Source: an uncultured Lachnospiraceae bacterium (GTDB lineage: Bacteria; Bacillota; Clostridia; Lachnospirales; Lachnospiraceae). From it: a DNA stretch of 64,000 nucleotides. The stretch covers positions 472,844 to 536,843 of the forward strand of contig CAJTQI010000002.1 in assembly GCA_910578645.1 (NCBI GenBank), given 5' to 3'. The position numbers and the translations under genes were made by a program. A model generated the notes under the pieces. The model was not told where the DNA came from and did no database searches. It worked only from the letters and a program-made list of their open reading frames with translations. This document shows, in pieces, positions 13,448-21,843 of this stretch; the stretch's first letter is position 1; every line of letters starts with the position of its first letter.

Positions 13448-15172
13448 ATGAAGATGGAAAAACAAACGGAAAAGGGAGGCAGGGCGATACATAACAATAT
13501 GGCCATGGATGATGCCTGCTGTGCGCAAGTGGAGAAGTATGTAATCGGGTTGGATTATGGGACGCTCTCGGCACGGGCTGTTATAGTGGGTGTGAATGAC
13601 GGAGAAGTGGTTTCGGAAAGCGTGTACGCGTATCCTCACGGTGTCCTGCGCACCGTACCAGGAACGGAAGAAGAACTTCCTTCGGATTATGCACTTCAGG
13701 AAATCGACGACTATGTGGAGGCGATGTATGAGACAATCCGCGGAGCCGTTGAGCAATCCGGCTGCAAGGCGGAGGACATAATCGGTATAGGCATTGACGC
13801 CACTTCTTCCACTTTCCTGCCTTTGACGGAGAGTGGAAAGCCGCTGTGTAAAACGGAGCGGTTTAAGAGGAATCCCCATGCACAGTTGAAGCTATGGAAG
13901 CATCATGGCGCCCAGGCGGAAGCGGAGCGCATAACGGAGCTTGCCAATAGGCGCAAAGAAAATTTTATGATGCGCTGCGGCGGCAGGGTGAACGCAGAGT
14001 GGATGCTCCCGAAGCTTTTGGAGATTGCAGGGAAAGCGCCGGATTTGTATGAAGCCACGGATAACTTTATAGAGGTGAGCGACTACCTTGTCTATCTGCT
14101 GACAGGGGAAGTGACGCGCTGCATGTGTCACGCCGGGTACAAGCTTCTTTGGAATGAGGAGGATGGTTATCCCTCTGAGGATTTCATGTGGGCGCTTCAT
14201 CCGCCTCTTGTTTCATTGAAGGAGAAACTGAAAGGAAGACAGGTGCAGGTGGGGGAATGTGCCGGAAAACTGACTCAAGAATCGGCGGACAGGTTAGGGC
14301 TGAAAGCGGGAACTGCGGTGGCGGCTTCTTTGATTGACGCCCATGTGGCGGTGCCTTCTGCGGGAATCGACGGTCCTGACAAGGCGTTGATGATTTTGGG
14401 TACCTCTTGCTGTATGATGCTTTGTTCGCAGAAGCTCTCCTATGTACAAGGCATTTCCGGCTGTGTCAGGAATGCGGTGCTGCCGGGACTTTACGCCTAC
14501 GAGGCGGGGCAAAGTGCGGTAGGCGACCTTTTTGACTGGTTTGTGTCAAACTGTGTGCCGGGCGCTTACGAGAAAGAGGCACAGAGACTTGGCGTTTCAA
14601 TCCATACGTTGTTGAGCGGTAAGGCGTCGCGGCTTGCACCCGGTCAGAGCGGTTTAATTGCCTTGGATTGGTGGAACGGTAACCGTTCCTGCCTTGCGGA
14701 CGCCAAACTTACTGGTATGATATTGGGGCTTACGCTGGGGACGAAGCCGGAGGAGATATACCGTGCACTTTTGGAGGCCACGGCTTTTGGGATGCGCGCT
14801 ATTTTTGAGGAGTTTGCAAAGGGTGGTATTGTAGCGGAAGAATTGTATGCTTGCGGCGGTATCGTGCATAAGAACCCTTTTATGATGCAGCTTTACGCTG
14901 ACATACTGGGGAAAACAATTCTTACCAGTTCCACAGAGCAAGGTTCGGCGTTTGGAGCCGCGGTCTACGCCTCGGTAGCGGCAGGCGTGGAAGCGGGCGG
15001 TTATGCATCAGTCAATGAAGCCGCGCGTTCCATGGGTAAAACCGGGGAGAAGAAGTATGAACCGGTTCCCGGAAACGTGGAAGCTTATCACAGGCTTTAC
15101 AAAGAATACAAATTGCTGCATGACTATTTCGGCACAGGCGGCAACGAAGTCATGCACAGGATGAAAGAGTGA
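13448..15172 (+). CDS. araB: Ribulokinase
   Basis: AraB phosphorylates L-ribulose (and other 2-ketopentoses) in arabinose breakdown. The 574-residue protein begins the FGGY-kinase fold with YVIGLDYGTLSARAVIVG and keeps the family text IGIGIDATSSTFLP, MMRCGGRVNAEWMLPK, LIDAHVAVPSAG, LDWWNGNRS and ACGGIVHKNPFMMQLYADI. I chose ATG 13448 (MKMEK, preceded by GGGGG). A longer open frame from 13385 overlaps araM and is less likely. It is probably co-transcribed with araM. Isomerase (araA) and epimerase (araD) are not in this window. The GH43 and GH51 enzymes at 39-42 kb would supply arabinose. Confidence 0.95.
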   Translation: MKMEKQTEKGGRAIHNNMAMDDACCAQVEKYVIGLDYGTLSARAVIVGVNDGEVVSESVYAYPHGVLRTVPGTEEELPSDYALQEIDDYVEAMYETIRGAVEQSGCKAEDIIGIGIDATSSTFLPLTESGKPLCKTERFKRNPHAQLKLWKHHGAQAEAERITELANRRKENFMMRCGGRVNAEWMLPKLLEIAGKAPDLYEATDNFIEVSDYLVYLLTGEVTRCMCHAGYKLLWNEEDGYPSEDFMWALHPPLVSLKEKLKGRQVQVGECAGKLTQESADRLGLKAGTAVAASLIDAHVAVPSAGIDGPDKALMILGTSCCMMLCSQKLSYVQGISGCVRNAVLPGLYAYEAGQSAVGDLFDWFVSNCVPGAYEKEAQRLGVSIHTLLSGKASRLAPGQSGLIALDWWNGNRSCLADAKLTGMILGLTLGTKPEEIYRALLEATAFGMRAIFEEFAKGGIVAEELYACGGIVHKNPFMMQLYADILGKTILTSSTEQGSAFGAAVYASVAAGVEAGGYASVNEAARSMGKTGEKKYEPVPGNVEAYHRLYKEYKLLHDYFGTGGNEVMHRMKE

Positions 15173-15250
15173 CAGAGATTCTTTCGCTTATCCGAGCACG
15201 CGAAGTATTCTTCGAATCGTCGCTGCCGGGCAATGATTTTTTATGTTATA

Positions 15251-15557
15251 GGATTAGAGTGTCAAAAGGTGCATTTTATAAGTTGTGAAGGCAAATTGCA
15301 CAAAATGTTCCCTTGTGTCCGTCTGCGTCATATGGATTTTCTAAAATATTCCGGGGAATTTAAGGAAACGGACGTAACCGCCCTCTATTCACCATCCGGG
15401 CGAACATCGGGCTCTTCGGGGCGTCCATGCCCCGAAATTACTGGAGACTTCACGGAATATTAAGAAAATCTCATATTCCTGCGAAGGACAACTTCGTGAA
15501 CATTTTGTGCAATTTGCCAGTGAAATTTTATGATGGCACCTTTTGACACCCTAATCC
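15251..15557. repeat. MITE-like palindromic element, copy 3 (complete)
   Basis: Exactly the same 307-bp length as copy 2, with one mismatch between its terminal inverted repeats (15251-15272, 15536-15557). ATA flanks both ends (15248-15250, 15558-15560). The core hairpins are kept, one with a paired-region change (TTCACC for TTCGCC). It lies downstream of araB. Confidence 0.9.
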
Positions 15558-15558
15558 A

Positions 15559-15631
15559 TATAGGAAATTCCTCCGCTTATCCGAGTTTGCCGGAGGCAAA
15601 TCTCGCAAACGAGCGAAGCTCGTTTTTTTAT
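15559..15631. repeat. 73-bp module, copy 3 (reference form)
   Basis: It follows MITE copy 3 directly. It starts TATAGGAAATTCC, and the end hairpin AACGAGC-gaa-GCTCGTT plus T7 is intact, so it can act as a Rho-independent terminator for araB transcription on the + strand. Confidence 0.85.
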
Positions 15632-15695
15632 GTTATAGGAAAGTACACCATAACGTGGTAAGGTTCAAACAAGAATTTGCCGTGCAGATTCTTGC

Positions 15696-15722
15696 AAAGT
15701 TGGCCGTCTGGCCAACTTTTTT
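15696..15722 (+). terminator. Rho-independent terminator before pepD
   Basis: A perfect 10-bp stem AAAGTTGGCC (15696-15705) with GGCCAACTTT (15710-15719), loop GTCT, followed by more T. A second hairpin, CAAGAATT/ATTCTTG, stands just upstream (about 15670-15694). It may terminate araB read-through or act as an attenuator for pepD. Confidence 0.8.
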
Positions 15723-15846
15723 ATAAGTATGGCGCAATATGCATATAATATGGTAAAATATATGACAGTGGTGTGAAAAATGCCGCGGGGTGTTAATTCA
15801 AAACATCACAGGGACTCAGAATATAAAAAATTTGGAGGGCAGGCAG

Positions 15847-17301
15847 ATGGGTGTATTGGAAGGGTTGGAACCAAAGAGTGTATTTCGTTTTTTTGAGGAG
15901 ATTACCAGAATACCTCGTGGCTCCGGTAATGTAAGGCAGATTAGTGATTATCTGAAAAAATTTGCCGATGACAGAGGGATTATGTGTATACAGGACGAGT
16001 TGCTCAATATTATCATGGTCAAAGAGGCAACGTCGGGATATGAGCAGGAGGAACCCTATATTTTGCAGGGGCATATGGACATGGTGGCGGTCAAGAAGCC
16101 GGGATGCGACATTGATATGACAAAAGAGCCACTGCGGCTTTGCGTGGAGAATAACAGAATCCATGCGGAAGGGACAAGCCTGGGCGGGGATAACGGTATT
16201 GCGGTGGCCTACGCCATGGCATTGATGGATGCGCAAAATATCAGCCACCCGCGTCTGGAGGTCATCCTGACGGTGAACGAGGAGACCGGTATGGACGGGG
16301 CGCAGGGTATTGATTTGTCTATGCTGAAAGGAAAAAGGCTTATCAATCTTGACCAGGAAGAAGAAGGTGTAATTATCACAAGCTGCGCAGGGGGCGCCAA
16401 GGTGGACGTAGACATACCATTGCAGCCGGAAGAGATGACAGACCAGGAAGAATTGCTGAAAGTAAAAGTCACCGGCTTACAAGGCGGACACTCCGGAATC
16501 GAAATCAATAAAGGAAGAGGAAATGCGAACTGCCTGCTTGGGCGGATTGTGTTGAGATTGTCAGAGCAGTTTCATGTGCGCCTGGCAGATATGCGGGGCG
16601 GTATGGCTGATAATGCCATCCCAAGAGGAGCGGAAGCTTTGGTTTTGGTTGACATAAATCACATAGATGAGGCAGTTTCCAGCGTGAGGGAAGAAGAAAG
16701 CATCATCAAAGAAGAACTTGGTGACAACGATGCAGGATTTTGCGTAGAATGCAGCGTATTGGATTCAGACGGGCAGCGTCCCGTATACTCCGTATCTTCC
16801 ACCGCACAGGCCCTTGCGTGTCTGCGCAAACTGCCCAACGGTGTGGTTGCCATGAGTATGGAACTGGAAGGACTGGTGCAGACTTCTTTAAATCTGGGAA
16901 TCGTTGTCCTGGAGGGAGACGAACTGAAACTGTCTTATGCAGTGAGAAGCTCCGTGAATGAAGAGAAGGATGAGCTTTGCCGTCAGATGAAGGATATTGC
17001 GGGCGGACTAGGCGCGTCTGTGGAAGTGAAAAATTCTTATACAGGATGGGCCTACCGTAAGGATTCGCCGCTGCGGGATATCGTGTCCGTGGTCTATGAA
17101 GAGATGTATGGGAAGAAACCGGTCTTGGAGGCCATACATGCGGGAGTGGAATGCGGTATTTTGGCGGCTAAGATAGAAGGGCTTGACTGTGTGTCAATCG
17201 GGCCGGATATGTCTGACGTGCATACCGTGGAGGAAAGCCTTGACATTGCTTCCGTCAAAAGGACGTGGGAGTATTTACTGGCTATTCTGGAGCGTAAGTA
17301 A
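15847..17301 (+). CDS. pepD: Aminoacyl-histidine dipeptidase (peptidase M20C)
   Basis: PepD is a cytoplasmic zinc dipeptidase of broad specificity that releases amino acids from dipeptides such as Xaa-His. The 484-residue protein shows the M20 metal and catalytic residues in order: LQGHMDMVA (His, Asp), LGGDNGIAVAY (bridging Asp), VNEETGMDGA (catalytic Glu and Glu ligand), LINLDQEE and near the end AIHAGVECG. The dimerisation domain (LQGGHSGIEINKGRGNA) is present. ATG 15847 follows GGAGGG; the open frame upstream from 15790 has no ribosome site. It appears to be a single-gene unit. Confidence 0.93.
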   Translation: MGVLEGLEPKSVFRFFEEITRIPRGSGNVRQISDYLKKFADDRGIMCIQDELLNIIMVKEATSGYEQEEPYILQGHMDMVAVKKPGCDIDMTKEPLRLCVENNRIHAEGTSLGGDNGIAVAYAMALMDAQNISHPRLEVILTVNEETGMDGAQGIDLSMLKGKRLINLDQEEEGVIITSCAGGAKVDVDIPLQPEEMTDQEELLKVKVTGLQGGHSGIEINKGRGNANCLLGRIVLRLSEQFHVRLADMRGGMADNAIPRGAEALVLVDINHIDEAVSSVREEESIIKEELGDNDAGFCVECSVLDSDGQRPVYSVSSTAQALACLRKLPNGVVAMSMELEGLVQTSLNLGIVVLEGDELKLSYAVRSSVNEEKDELCRQMKDIAGGLGASVEVKNSYTGWAYRKDSPLRDIVSVVYEEMYGKKPVLEAIHAGVECGILAAKIEGLDCVSIGPDMSDVHTVEESLDIASVKRTWEYLLAILERK

Positions 17302-17412
17302 ACACTTTAAAATCCTATTGTACAATTTGTGTCTGTGCTTTGCTTGTCACAAATTTGTTTAATGCGCCGGTTTACCCTCAGTGAACAAGGTTGAGACAAA
17401 AGAGGCGCTAAA

Positions 17413-17856
17413 ATGGAGAAAAATATGGTAATTTATGAGCATCAGGCGCAGTATTATGAGACGGACCAGATGGGAATTATTCATCATTCCAATTATATCA
17501 GATGGTTTGAGTCGGCGCGCATATGGTATATGGAGCAGATAGGCGTGAATTACAAAGACATGGAAGAGATGGGTATTATCAGCCCTGTGCTCGAGGTAAG
17601 CTGTGTTTATAAATCCATGGTACATTTCGGGGACAGGGTGGAGATATATCCAAGGATTGAGAAGTATAACGGTGTGAGGCTGGAACTGTCCTATATCATC
17701 AAGGATAAGTTGAGCCAGGAAGTCAGGACAATTGGCAGTAGCAAGCATTGTTTCTTGAACCGTGAAGGGAAGCCGCTCTCCTTAAAAAAGGCGTCGCCTG
17801 TGTTTGACGCCGCATTCCGGGAAGCCAAAGAGAGGGGACAGGATGCACAGGATTGA
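17413..17856 (+). CDS. Hotdog-fold acyl-CoA thioesterase (YbgC/FadM type)
   Basis: A 147-residue member of the 4-hydroxybenzoyl-CoA thioesterase-like family, which hydrolyses acyl-CoA or acyl-ACP thioesters in the cytoplasm. The family signature YYETDQMGIIHHSNYIRWFE, with catalytic Asp and following His-His-Ser-Asn, is complete. The central helix (ARIWYMEQIGVNY) and strand VRLELSYIIKD fit the fold. Length is normal. The natural substrate is not predictable. The 110-bp gap before it contains a hairpin with arms AATTTGTG/CACAAATT (17324-17331, 17348-17355) also found upstream of the MFS gene. Confidence 0.88.
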   Translation: MEKNMVIYEHQAQYYETDQMGIIHHSNYIRWFESARIWYMEQIGVNYKDMEEMGIISPVLEVSCVYKSMVHFGDRVEIYPRIEKYNGVRLELSYIIKDKLSQEVRTIGSSKHCFLNREGKPLSLKKASPVFDAAFREAKERGQDAQD

Positions 17857-17897
17857 GACTTTGCACAAAATTATCTTTTATTTACGATAAAATTATC

Positions 17898-17926
17898 TTG
17901 ACAAATTAAGACATATATAGTAAATT
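17898..17926 (+). promoter_or_regulatory. Probable promoter of the tRNA gene
   Basis: Consensus TTGACA (17898-17903) with a 17-bp spacer and a weaker TAAATT (17921-17926). A second TATAAT lies nearer the tRNA (about 17946) but has no clear -35 partner. Confidence 0.5.
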
Positions 17927-17986
17927 AATTGTTGTGGATTTTAGTTATAATATAAATATGCTTTTGGTGGAGCGTATTTATACTTT

Positions 17987-18059
17987 CGGGATGTGGCTCA
18001 GGTGGTAGAGCGCTACTTTAGGGAAGTAGAGGTCGCAAGTTCAAGTCTTGTCATTCCGA
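17987..18059 (+). tRNA. tRNA-Pro with anticodon AGG
   Basis: A complete 73-nt cloverleaf. The acceptor stem is CGGGATG with CATTCCG (one G-U pair), and the discriminator is A. The D arm is GCTC/GAGC. The anticodon stem is CTACT/AGTAG with loop TTAGGGA, giving anticodon AGG at 18020-18022 followed by G37. The T arm is GCAAG-TTCAAGT-CTTGT. The CGGG start and CCGA end are typical of bacterial tRNA-Pro. No 3' CCA is encoded. A34 in a proline tRNA is uncommon in bacteria. A short terminator follows. Confidence 0.88.
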
Positions 18060-18066
18060 TAATGGA

Positions 18067-18101
18067 GAACCTTGGAAGTGTAGTCTTTCAAGGTTTTTCT
18101 A
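18067..18101 (+). terminator. Terminator after tRNA-Pro
   Basis: AACCTTG-GAAG pairs with CTTTCAAGGTT across a short loop and runs into TTTTCT. It starts 8 bases after the tRNA. Confidence 0.75.
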
Positions 18102-18264
18102 TGTCCAAAATATAAGATATGATAGAAGATAACCTGATTTTTATTCAAAAATGTGGAAGAGTGAATGTTAAGAAAACGGGCGAAAAGGGAAAAGGCAGCA
18201 AAGACAAGAAATAGAATCTTCTGCTATATGGGTGGATAAAAAGACAGGTTAAGGAGGCATTCAC

Positions 18265-18573
18265 ATGATAGATAAAGAAACATTCCATCCCCTCAACTAT
18301 GTCAAGAAGGAAGAGTATTCCGGCAGTATGGATGGGATGAGGTACATGCTTAAGAAGGTGAAGCGCGGCGAGGAGGATGTGATTCAGGCGACGATTTGGC
18401 CTGAACCTTTAGGCATGCTGCGCACACCGGAGCATTTGAGGGAGTCGGTGTATTTTCCTCTGACGGCAGAAGGTGTTGAAAAGGCGGCAGACTGGTTGAA
18501 CGGACAGTATGAAAGCCGCAAGGATTACTGGCTTGAGAAGAAGAAACGCCCATGGACGGAGATTGCGTATTGA
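18265..18573 (+). CDS. Conserved hypothetical protein (102 aa)
   Basis: I do not recognise a named family. The product is a small soluble protein with mixed charge and several aromatic residues (FHPLNYVKKEEYSGSMDGMR, IWPEPLGMLRTPEH, DWLNGQYESRKDYW). AAGGAGG lies about 8 nt before the ATG, which supports a real gene. It lacks a signal peptide, membrane segment or cysteine motif. It stands alone between the tRNA and the next small gene. Confidence 0.7.
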   Translation: MIDKETFHPLNYVKKEEYSGSMDGMRYMLKKVKRGEEDVIQATIWPEPLGMLRTPEHLRESVYFPLTAEGVEKAADWLNGQYESRKDYWLEKKKRPWTEIAY

Positions 18574-18648
18574 ATGTTGTGAATGCAAAATATTTGTGTG
18601 TCCGGTCATTTAAAATTTAAGTTAATATAATGAAATTGGTAATAGTAG

Positions 18649-18678
18649 TTGCTTTCTGCTTCGCATTTAGTGTATAAT
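18649..18678 (+). promoter_or_regulatory. Promoter upstream of the 91-aa gene and Hsp70 cluster
   Basis: TTGCTT (18649-18654), an 18-bp spacer and a consensus TATAAT (18673-18678), about 70 bases before the first start codon. Confidence 0.6.
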
Positions 18679-18750
18679 GATTCTGCAAGTTAACATAAAG
18701 CTAAGTATAAGGGGAGATTCATGCGAATTTAGTTTTATGGGGGTGGTGTT

Positions 18751-19026
18751 GTGGAAGCAATTAGTTTTAATGCACTTTTTTTTAATCATGAGATTCCGTT
18801 TTGTAAAGTATATAGTGTGGAGAGTAAAGACCAGTTGGAGAAGCTTTTAGTCAGGAACCGTATCTCGTTTTTTATTGAATGGCAGGAGAGGCGGCTGTGG
18901 CAGAGATTTCTTGGCAGTCCTGGCACGGGGAAGAACGTATTTACAATCCGCATAAACGAGGCGGACAGCATGTTAGCCAAAGGCCTTGTGGAAGGTATGG
19001 AATATGTGGAAGTAGGAACGGTGTAA
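18751..19026 (+). CDS. Hypothetical protein (91 aa) upstream of the Hsp70 gene
   Basis: An unrecognised small protein with a start like MEAISFNALFFNHEIPFCKV and a later basic stretch (EWQERRLWQRFLGSPGTGKN). The frame begins with GTG 18751, preceded by GGGGGTGGTG about 7 nt away. It ends about 140 bp before the Hsp70 start and could be part of that transcript. No domain can be assigned. Confidence 0.6.
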   Translation: MEAISFNALFFNHEIPFCKVYSVESKDQLEKLLVRNRISFFIEWQERRLWQRFLGSPGTGKNVFTIRINEADSMLAKGLVEGMEYVEVGTV

Positions 19027-19165
19027 GGGTTTTACATAGGAAGAATATGTGGTATGATTGGGCTGTAGCTGATGCGACAGCCTTTTTATAATGATAGGAA
19101 GCAGAACCTGTGATATGATGAAAAGGCTGCCTGTTGGCTTTATGTTCTGGTTAGCAGGAGGGACT

Positions 19166-20974
19166 ATGGGAAGAATTATCGGGATTGATTTGGGTACGAC
19201 CAACAGTCTGGCGGCGGTATGGCAGGATGGAAAAAGCACGTTGATTCCTAATGCATTTGGGGAATACCTGACGCCCAGTGTGGTGAGCATAGGGGAGGGC
19301 GGCACGGTATATGTAGGGAAGACGGCGAAAGAACGACTCTCTTCCCATCCGCAGCAAAGCGCCTCCGTCTTTAAACGTTTCATGGGTACGCCGCGCAAAT
19401 ATAAGCTGGGGGACAGGACTTACCTGCCGGAAGAGCTTTCGGCGTTTGTTTTAAGGAAGTTAAAAGAAGACGCCGAGAATTATTTGGGTGAGCCGGTTTC
19501 AGAGGCTGTGGTCAGTGTTCCGGCGTATTTCAACGATATGGCGCGCAATGGGACGAAACGTGCAGGCGTTTTGGCAGGGCTTAAGGTGGAACGTATCATC
19601 AATGAGCCTTCGGCAGCGGCGCTCGCCTGCCAGAACAGGAATCAGGAAGAAGACGCTAAGATGCTCGTGTTTGATTTCGGCGGCGGGACGTTGGACGTCT
19701 CCCTGGTGGAATGCTTTGACAACGTGATTGAGATTCTGGCTGTCAGTGGGGACAACCGGCTTGGCGGACGGGACTTTGACGGGGAGTTGGCTGACTACTT
19801 CATTCGCCTGGCGGATATCGACGATGCCTCCCTGACTCCCCAAACGAGAGAGATTATCCGTAAGAGTGCGGAAGCCTGCAAGAAGGCTTTGACAGAAGAA
19901 AAGACTGCGGAAATGACAGTGAACTGTCCACAGCTTCGTAAAAAGGTGGAAATTTCCAGAAAAGACCTGGTAAAAATGTGTGCACTTTTGTTTGAACGGA
20001 TGACGAAGCCGGTCAGACAGGTGCTCACGGACTCCAGGACGCCGGTTGACCAAATCGACCATATTGTTTTGGTGGGCGGTTCTAGTAAGATGCCGGTGGT
20101 ACAACAATATCTGAAACATATTCTGGGTCGGACGGATATGGAGACGATGGAGCCGGACCATATGATTGCCCTTGGATGCGGTGTGTGCGCAGGGATTATG
20201 GAGCGGGACGAAGAGGTGAAAGATGTGCTGCTGACGGATATCTGTCCCTTCTCCCTGGGCGTGGGCGTGATGAATTACCAGGAGCAGGACAGGTCCCTTA
20301 TGTCTTTTATTATAGAGCGCAATACGCCTCTTCCTGTCAGCCGTGAACAGACTTATGTGACGGCCCATGATTACCAGACTGCCATGTGTTTTGAAATCTA
20401 TCAGGGCGAAGAAATGTACGCGGAAAACAATATATATTTGGGTGAAATATCATTTGATATCCCGATAGAAAAAAAGGGAGAAGTGGCGTGTTTTGTCCGG
20501 TTTACATATGATATCAACGGTGTGTTGGAAGTTCAGGTGAGAATCCCCAGCATGGACGAGGTGAAAAAACTTGTGATTGTCAACGAAGGGTTGGGGATGA
20601 CGCAGGAGGAGATTGAGGAGAAACTAAAGGAATTAGAGAAAGTCAAAGTTAATCCGGCCAAAGAGGAAGAAAATCTTTTTGTCCTGGAATGGGGACAGCG
20701 CCTTTTTGCACAGTGTGTCCAGGAGGAAATACGCAATGATATCGTAAAAAAAATGCAGTATTTCCGTTATGTTATGTCACATGACGTCTATCACGTGCCG
20801 AGAGTGAGGAAGTATACGACGGTCTTTTTTGCCTATGTGGAAGGCATACTGAACAGTTTCCTGGTATTTCCCGACGGGGCGTCCGGGGATGGCGGCTGGT
20901 ATGAAGAGATGGATGATGAGGAAAAGGAGATTGACAGCCTTTTCAACGAGTGGAATGAAGATAAAGAGGACTGA
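19166..20974 (+). CDS. Hsp70 family chaperone (DnaK/HscC-like)
   Basis: The 602-residue protein has a complete Hsp70 ATPase domain: GIDLGTTNSLAAVW (phosphate 1), FDFGGGTLDVSLVE (phosphate 2), and VLVGGSSKMPVVQ (adenosine motif), plus the linker-like VLLTDICPFSLGVGV. It is followed by a divergent substrate-binding region, and the C-terminus is acidic rather than the EEVD/GGxxP type. This makes it a specialised paralogue rather than the housekeeping DnaK. ATG 19166 has AGGAGGG upstream; the longer frame from 19091 lacks one. A J-domain protein follows after 5 bp, so the two probably work as a dedicated chaperone pair. Confidence 0.92.
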   Translation: MGRIIGIDLGTTNSLAAVWQDGKSTLIPNAFGEYLTPSVVSIGEGGTVYVGKTAKERLSSHPQQSASVFKRFMGTPRKYKLGDRTYLPEELSAFVLRKLKEDAENYLGEPVSEAVVSVPAYFNDMARNGTKRAGVLAGLKVERIINEPSAAALACQNRNQEEDAKMLVFDFGGGTLDVSLVECFDNVIEILAVSGDNRLGGRDFDGELADYFIRLADIDDASLTPQTREIIRKSAEACKKALTEEKTAEMTVNCPQLRKKVEISRKDLVKMCALLFERMTKPVRQVLTDSRTPVDQIDHIVLVGGSSKMPVVQQYLKHILGRTDMETMEPDHMIALGCGVCAGIMERDEEVKDVLLTDICPFSLGVGVMNYQEQDRSLMSFIIERNTPLPVSREQTYVTAHDYQTAMCFEIYQGEEMYAENNIYLGEISFDIPIEKKGEVACFVRFTYDINGVLEVQVRIPSMDEVKKLVIVNEGLGMTQEEIEEKLKELEKVKVNPAKEEENLFVLEWGQRLFAQCVQEEIRNDIVKKMQYFRYVMSHDVYHVPRVRKYTTVFFAYVEGILNSFLVFPDGASGDGGWYEEMDDEEKEIDSLFNEWNEDKED

Positions 20975-20979
20975 TTGCG

Positions 20980-21786
20980 ATGGAAAATGAACACATATTC
21001 CGGTTATTGGAGATAGAGCCGACCGACGATAAGAAGGCAATCAAAAAGGCATATGCCAGGATGGTCAGGCAGTATCATCCGGAGGAGCAGCCGGAGAAAT
21101 GGAAGGAAATCCACGATGCGTATGAGGCCGCCCTCGCCATGGCGGAGCGTTCCATGCAGCCGGTAGTGATGCCTGAACAAAGCGGCGGCAGTGGTTTGCC
21201 TGAAACGGAAACGGTCAGTGACGGCCTGGATTTGGCAGAAACAAGCAGTGACAGTGGGGATGAATTGGAGCCCCTGTTTGAAACGATGGGAGAATTGTCG
21301 GCCAGGCAGAAAGAAGCGAAACGGGAAGAGCAGCGTCAGGCGGCGGAGCAGCTTATGCAGGACATACAGGAACTGTTGGTGGACGGTCTGTTTGACCCTG
21401 TAGGGTGGGAAGAAGTTTTTAAGCCGGATAATGTAGAACTTTTGCTGAGCAATAAAGAGTATATGCACCGCTTCGGGGACTGCCTGGCCAAGTACAAGAT
21501 TCATGTGAAAACATGGCAGCTTCTGAAGGAGAAACTGGGAGAACTGAGCGAGTACTACCGCAGCCGTACCGAAGCGGAGGAGGATACGGTGGGCATACAG
21601 GGTGAAATAGACTATGCAGAGCGGAAAATGGATGCCGCACATTATGCCAACGTGGGACAAAAGACCAGGGAAGGGGCGGCGCATTGTAAGAAAAAGCGCT
21701 TTTTGCGGGTAATAGTGGGCGTTGCTGCGGGAGTTATCATTATGACATTTGCGATGGTAGCGGTTCTTATGGTGATGTTTACGTAA
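20980..21786 (+). CDS. Membrane-anchored J-domain protein with HPE in place of HPD
   Basis: Residues 4-55 form a J domain (IFRLLEIEPTDDKKAIKKAY, then MVRQYHPEEQPEKWKEIHDAYE). The usual invariant HPD reads HPE, which in canonical J proteins would impair stimulation of Hsp70. The middle is acidic and coiled (ARQKEAKREEQRQAAEQLMQ), and one transmembrane helix closes the 268-residue protein (FLRVIVGVAAGVIIMTFAMV). It lies 5 bp after the Hsp70 gene, so translational coupling is likely. The pair may act at the membrane. The J-domain call is solid; the effect of the HPE change is inferred. Confidence 0.88.
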   Translation: MENEHIFRLLEIEPTDDKKAIKKAYARMVRQYHPEEQPEKWKEIHDAYEAALAMAERSMQPVVMPEQSGGSGLPETETVSDGLDLAETSSDSGDELEPLFETMGELSARQKEAKREEQRQAAEQLMQDIQELLVDGLFDPVGWEEVFKPDNVELLLSNKEYMHRFGDCLAKYKIHVKTWQLLKEKLGELSEYYRSRTEAEEDTVGIQGEIDYAERKMDAAHYANVGQKTREGAAHCKKKRFLRVIVGVAAGVIIMTFAMVAVLMVMFT

Positions 21787-21843
21787 GAGTGGGCATGTGT
21801 GCCCTAGAAAATAAATAAAACGGTAAATAAGAAAGCAGGCAGA

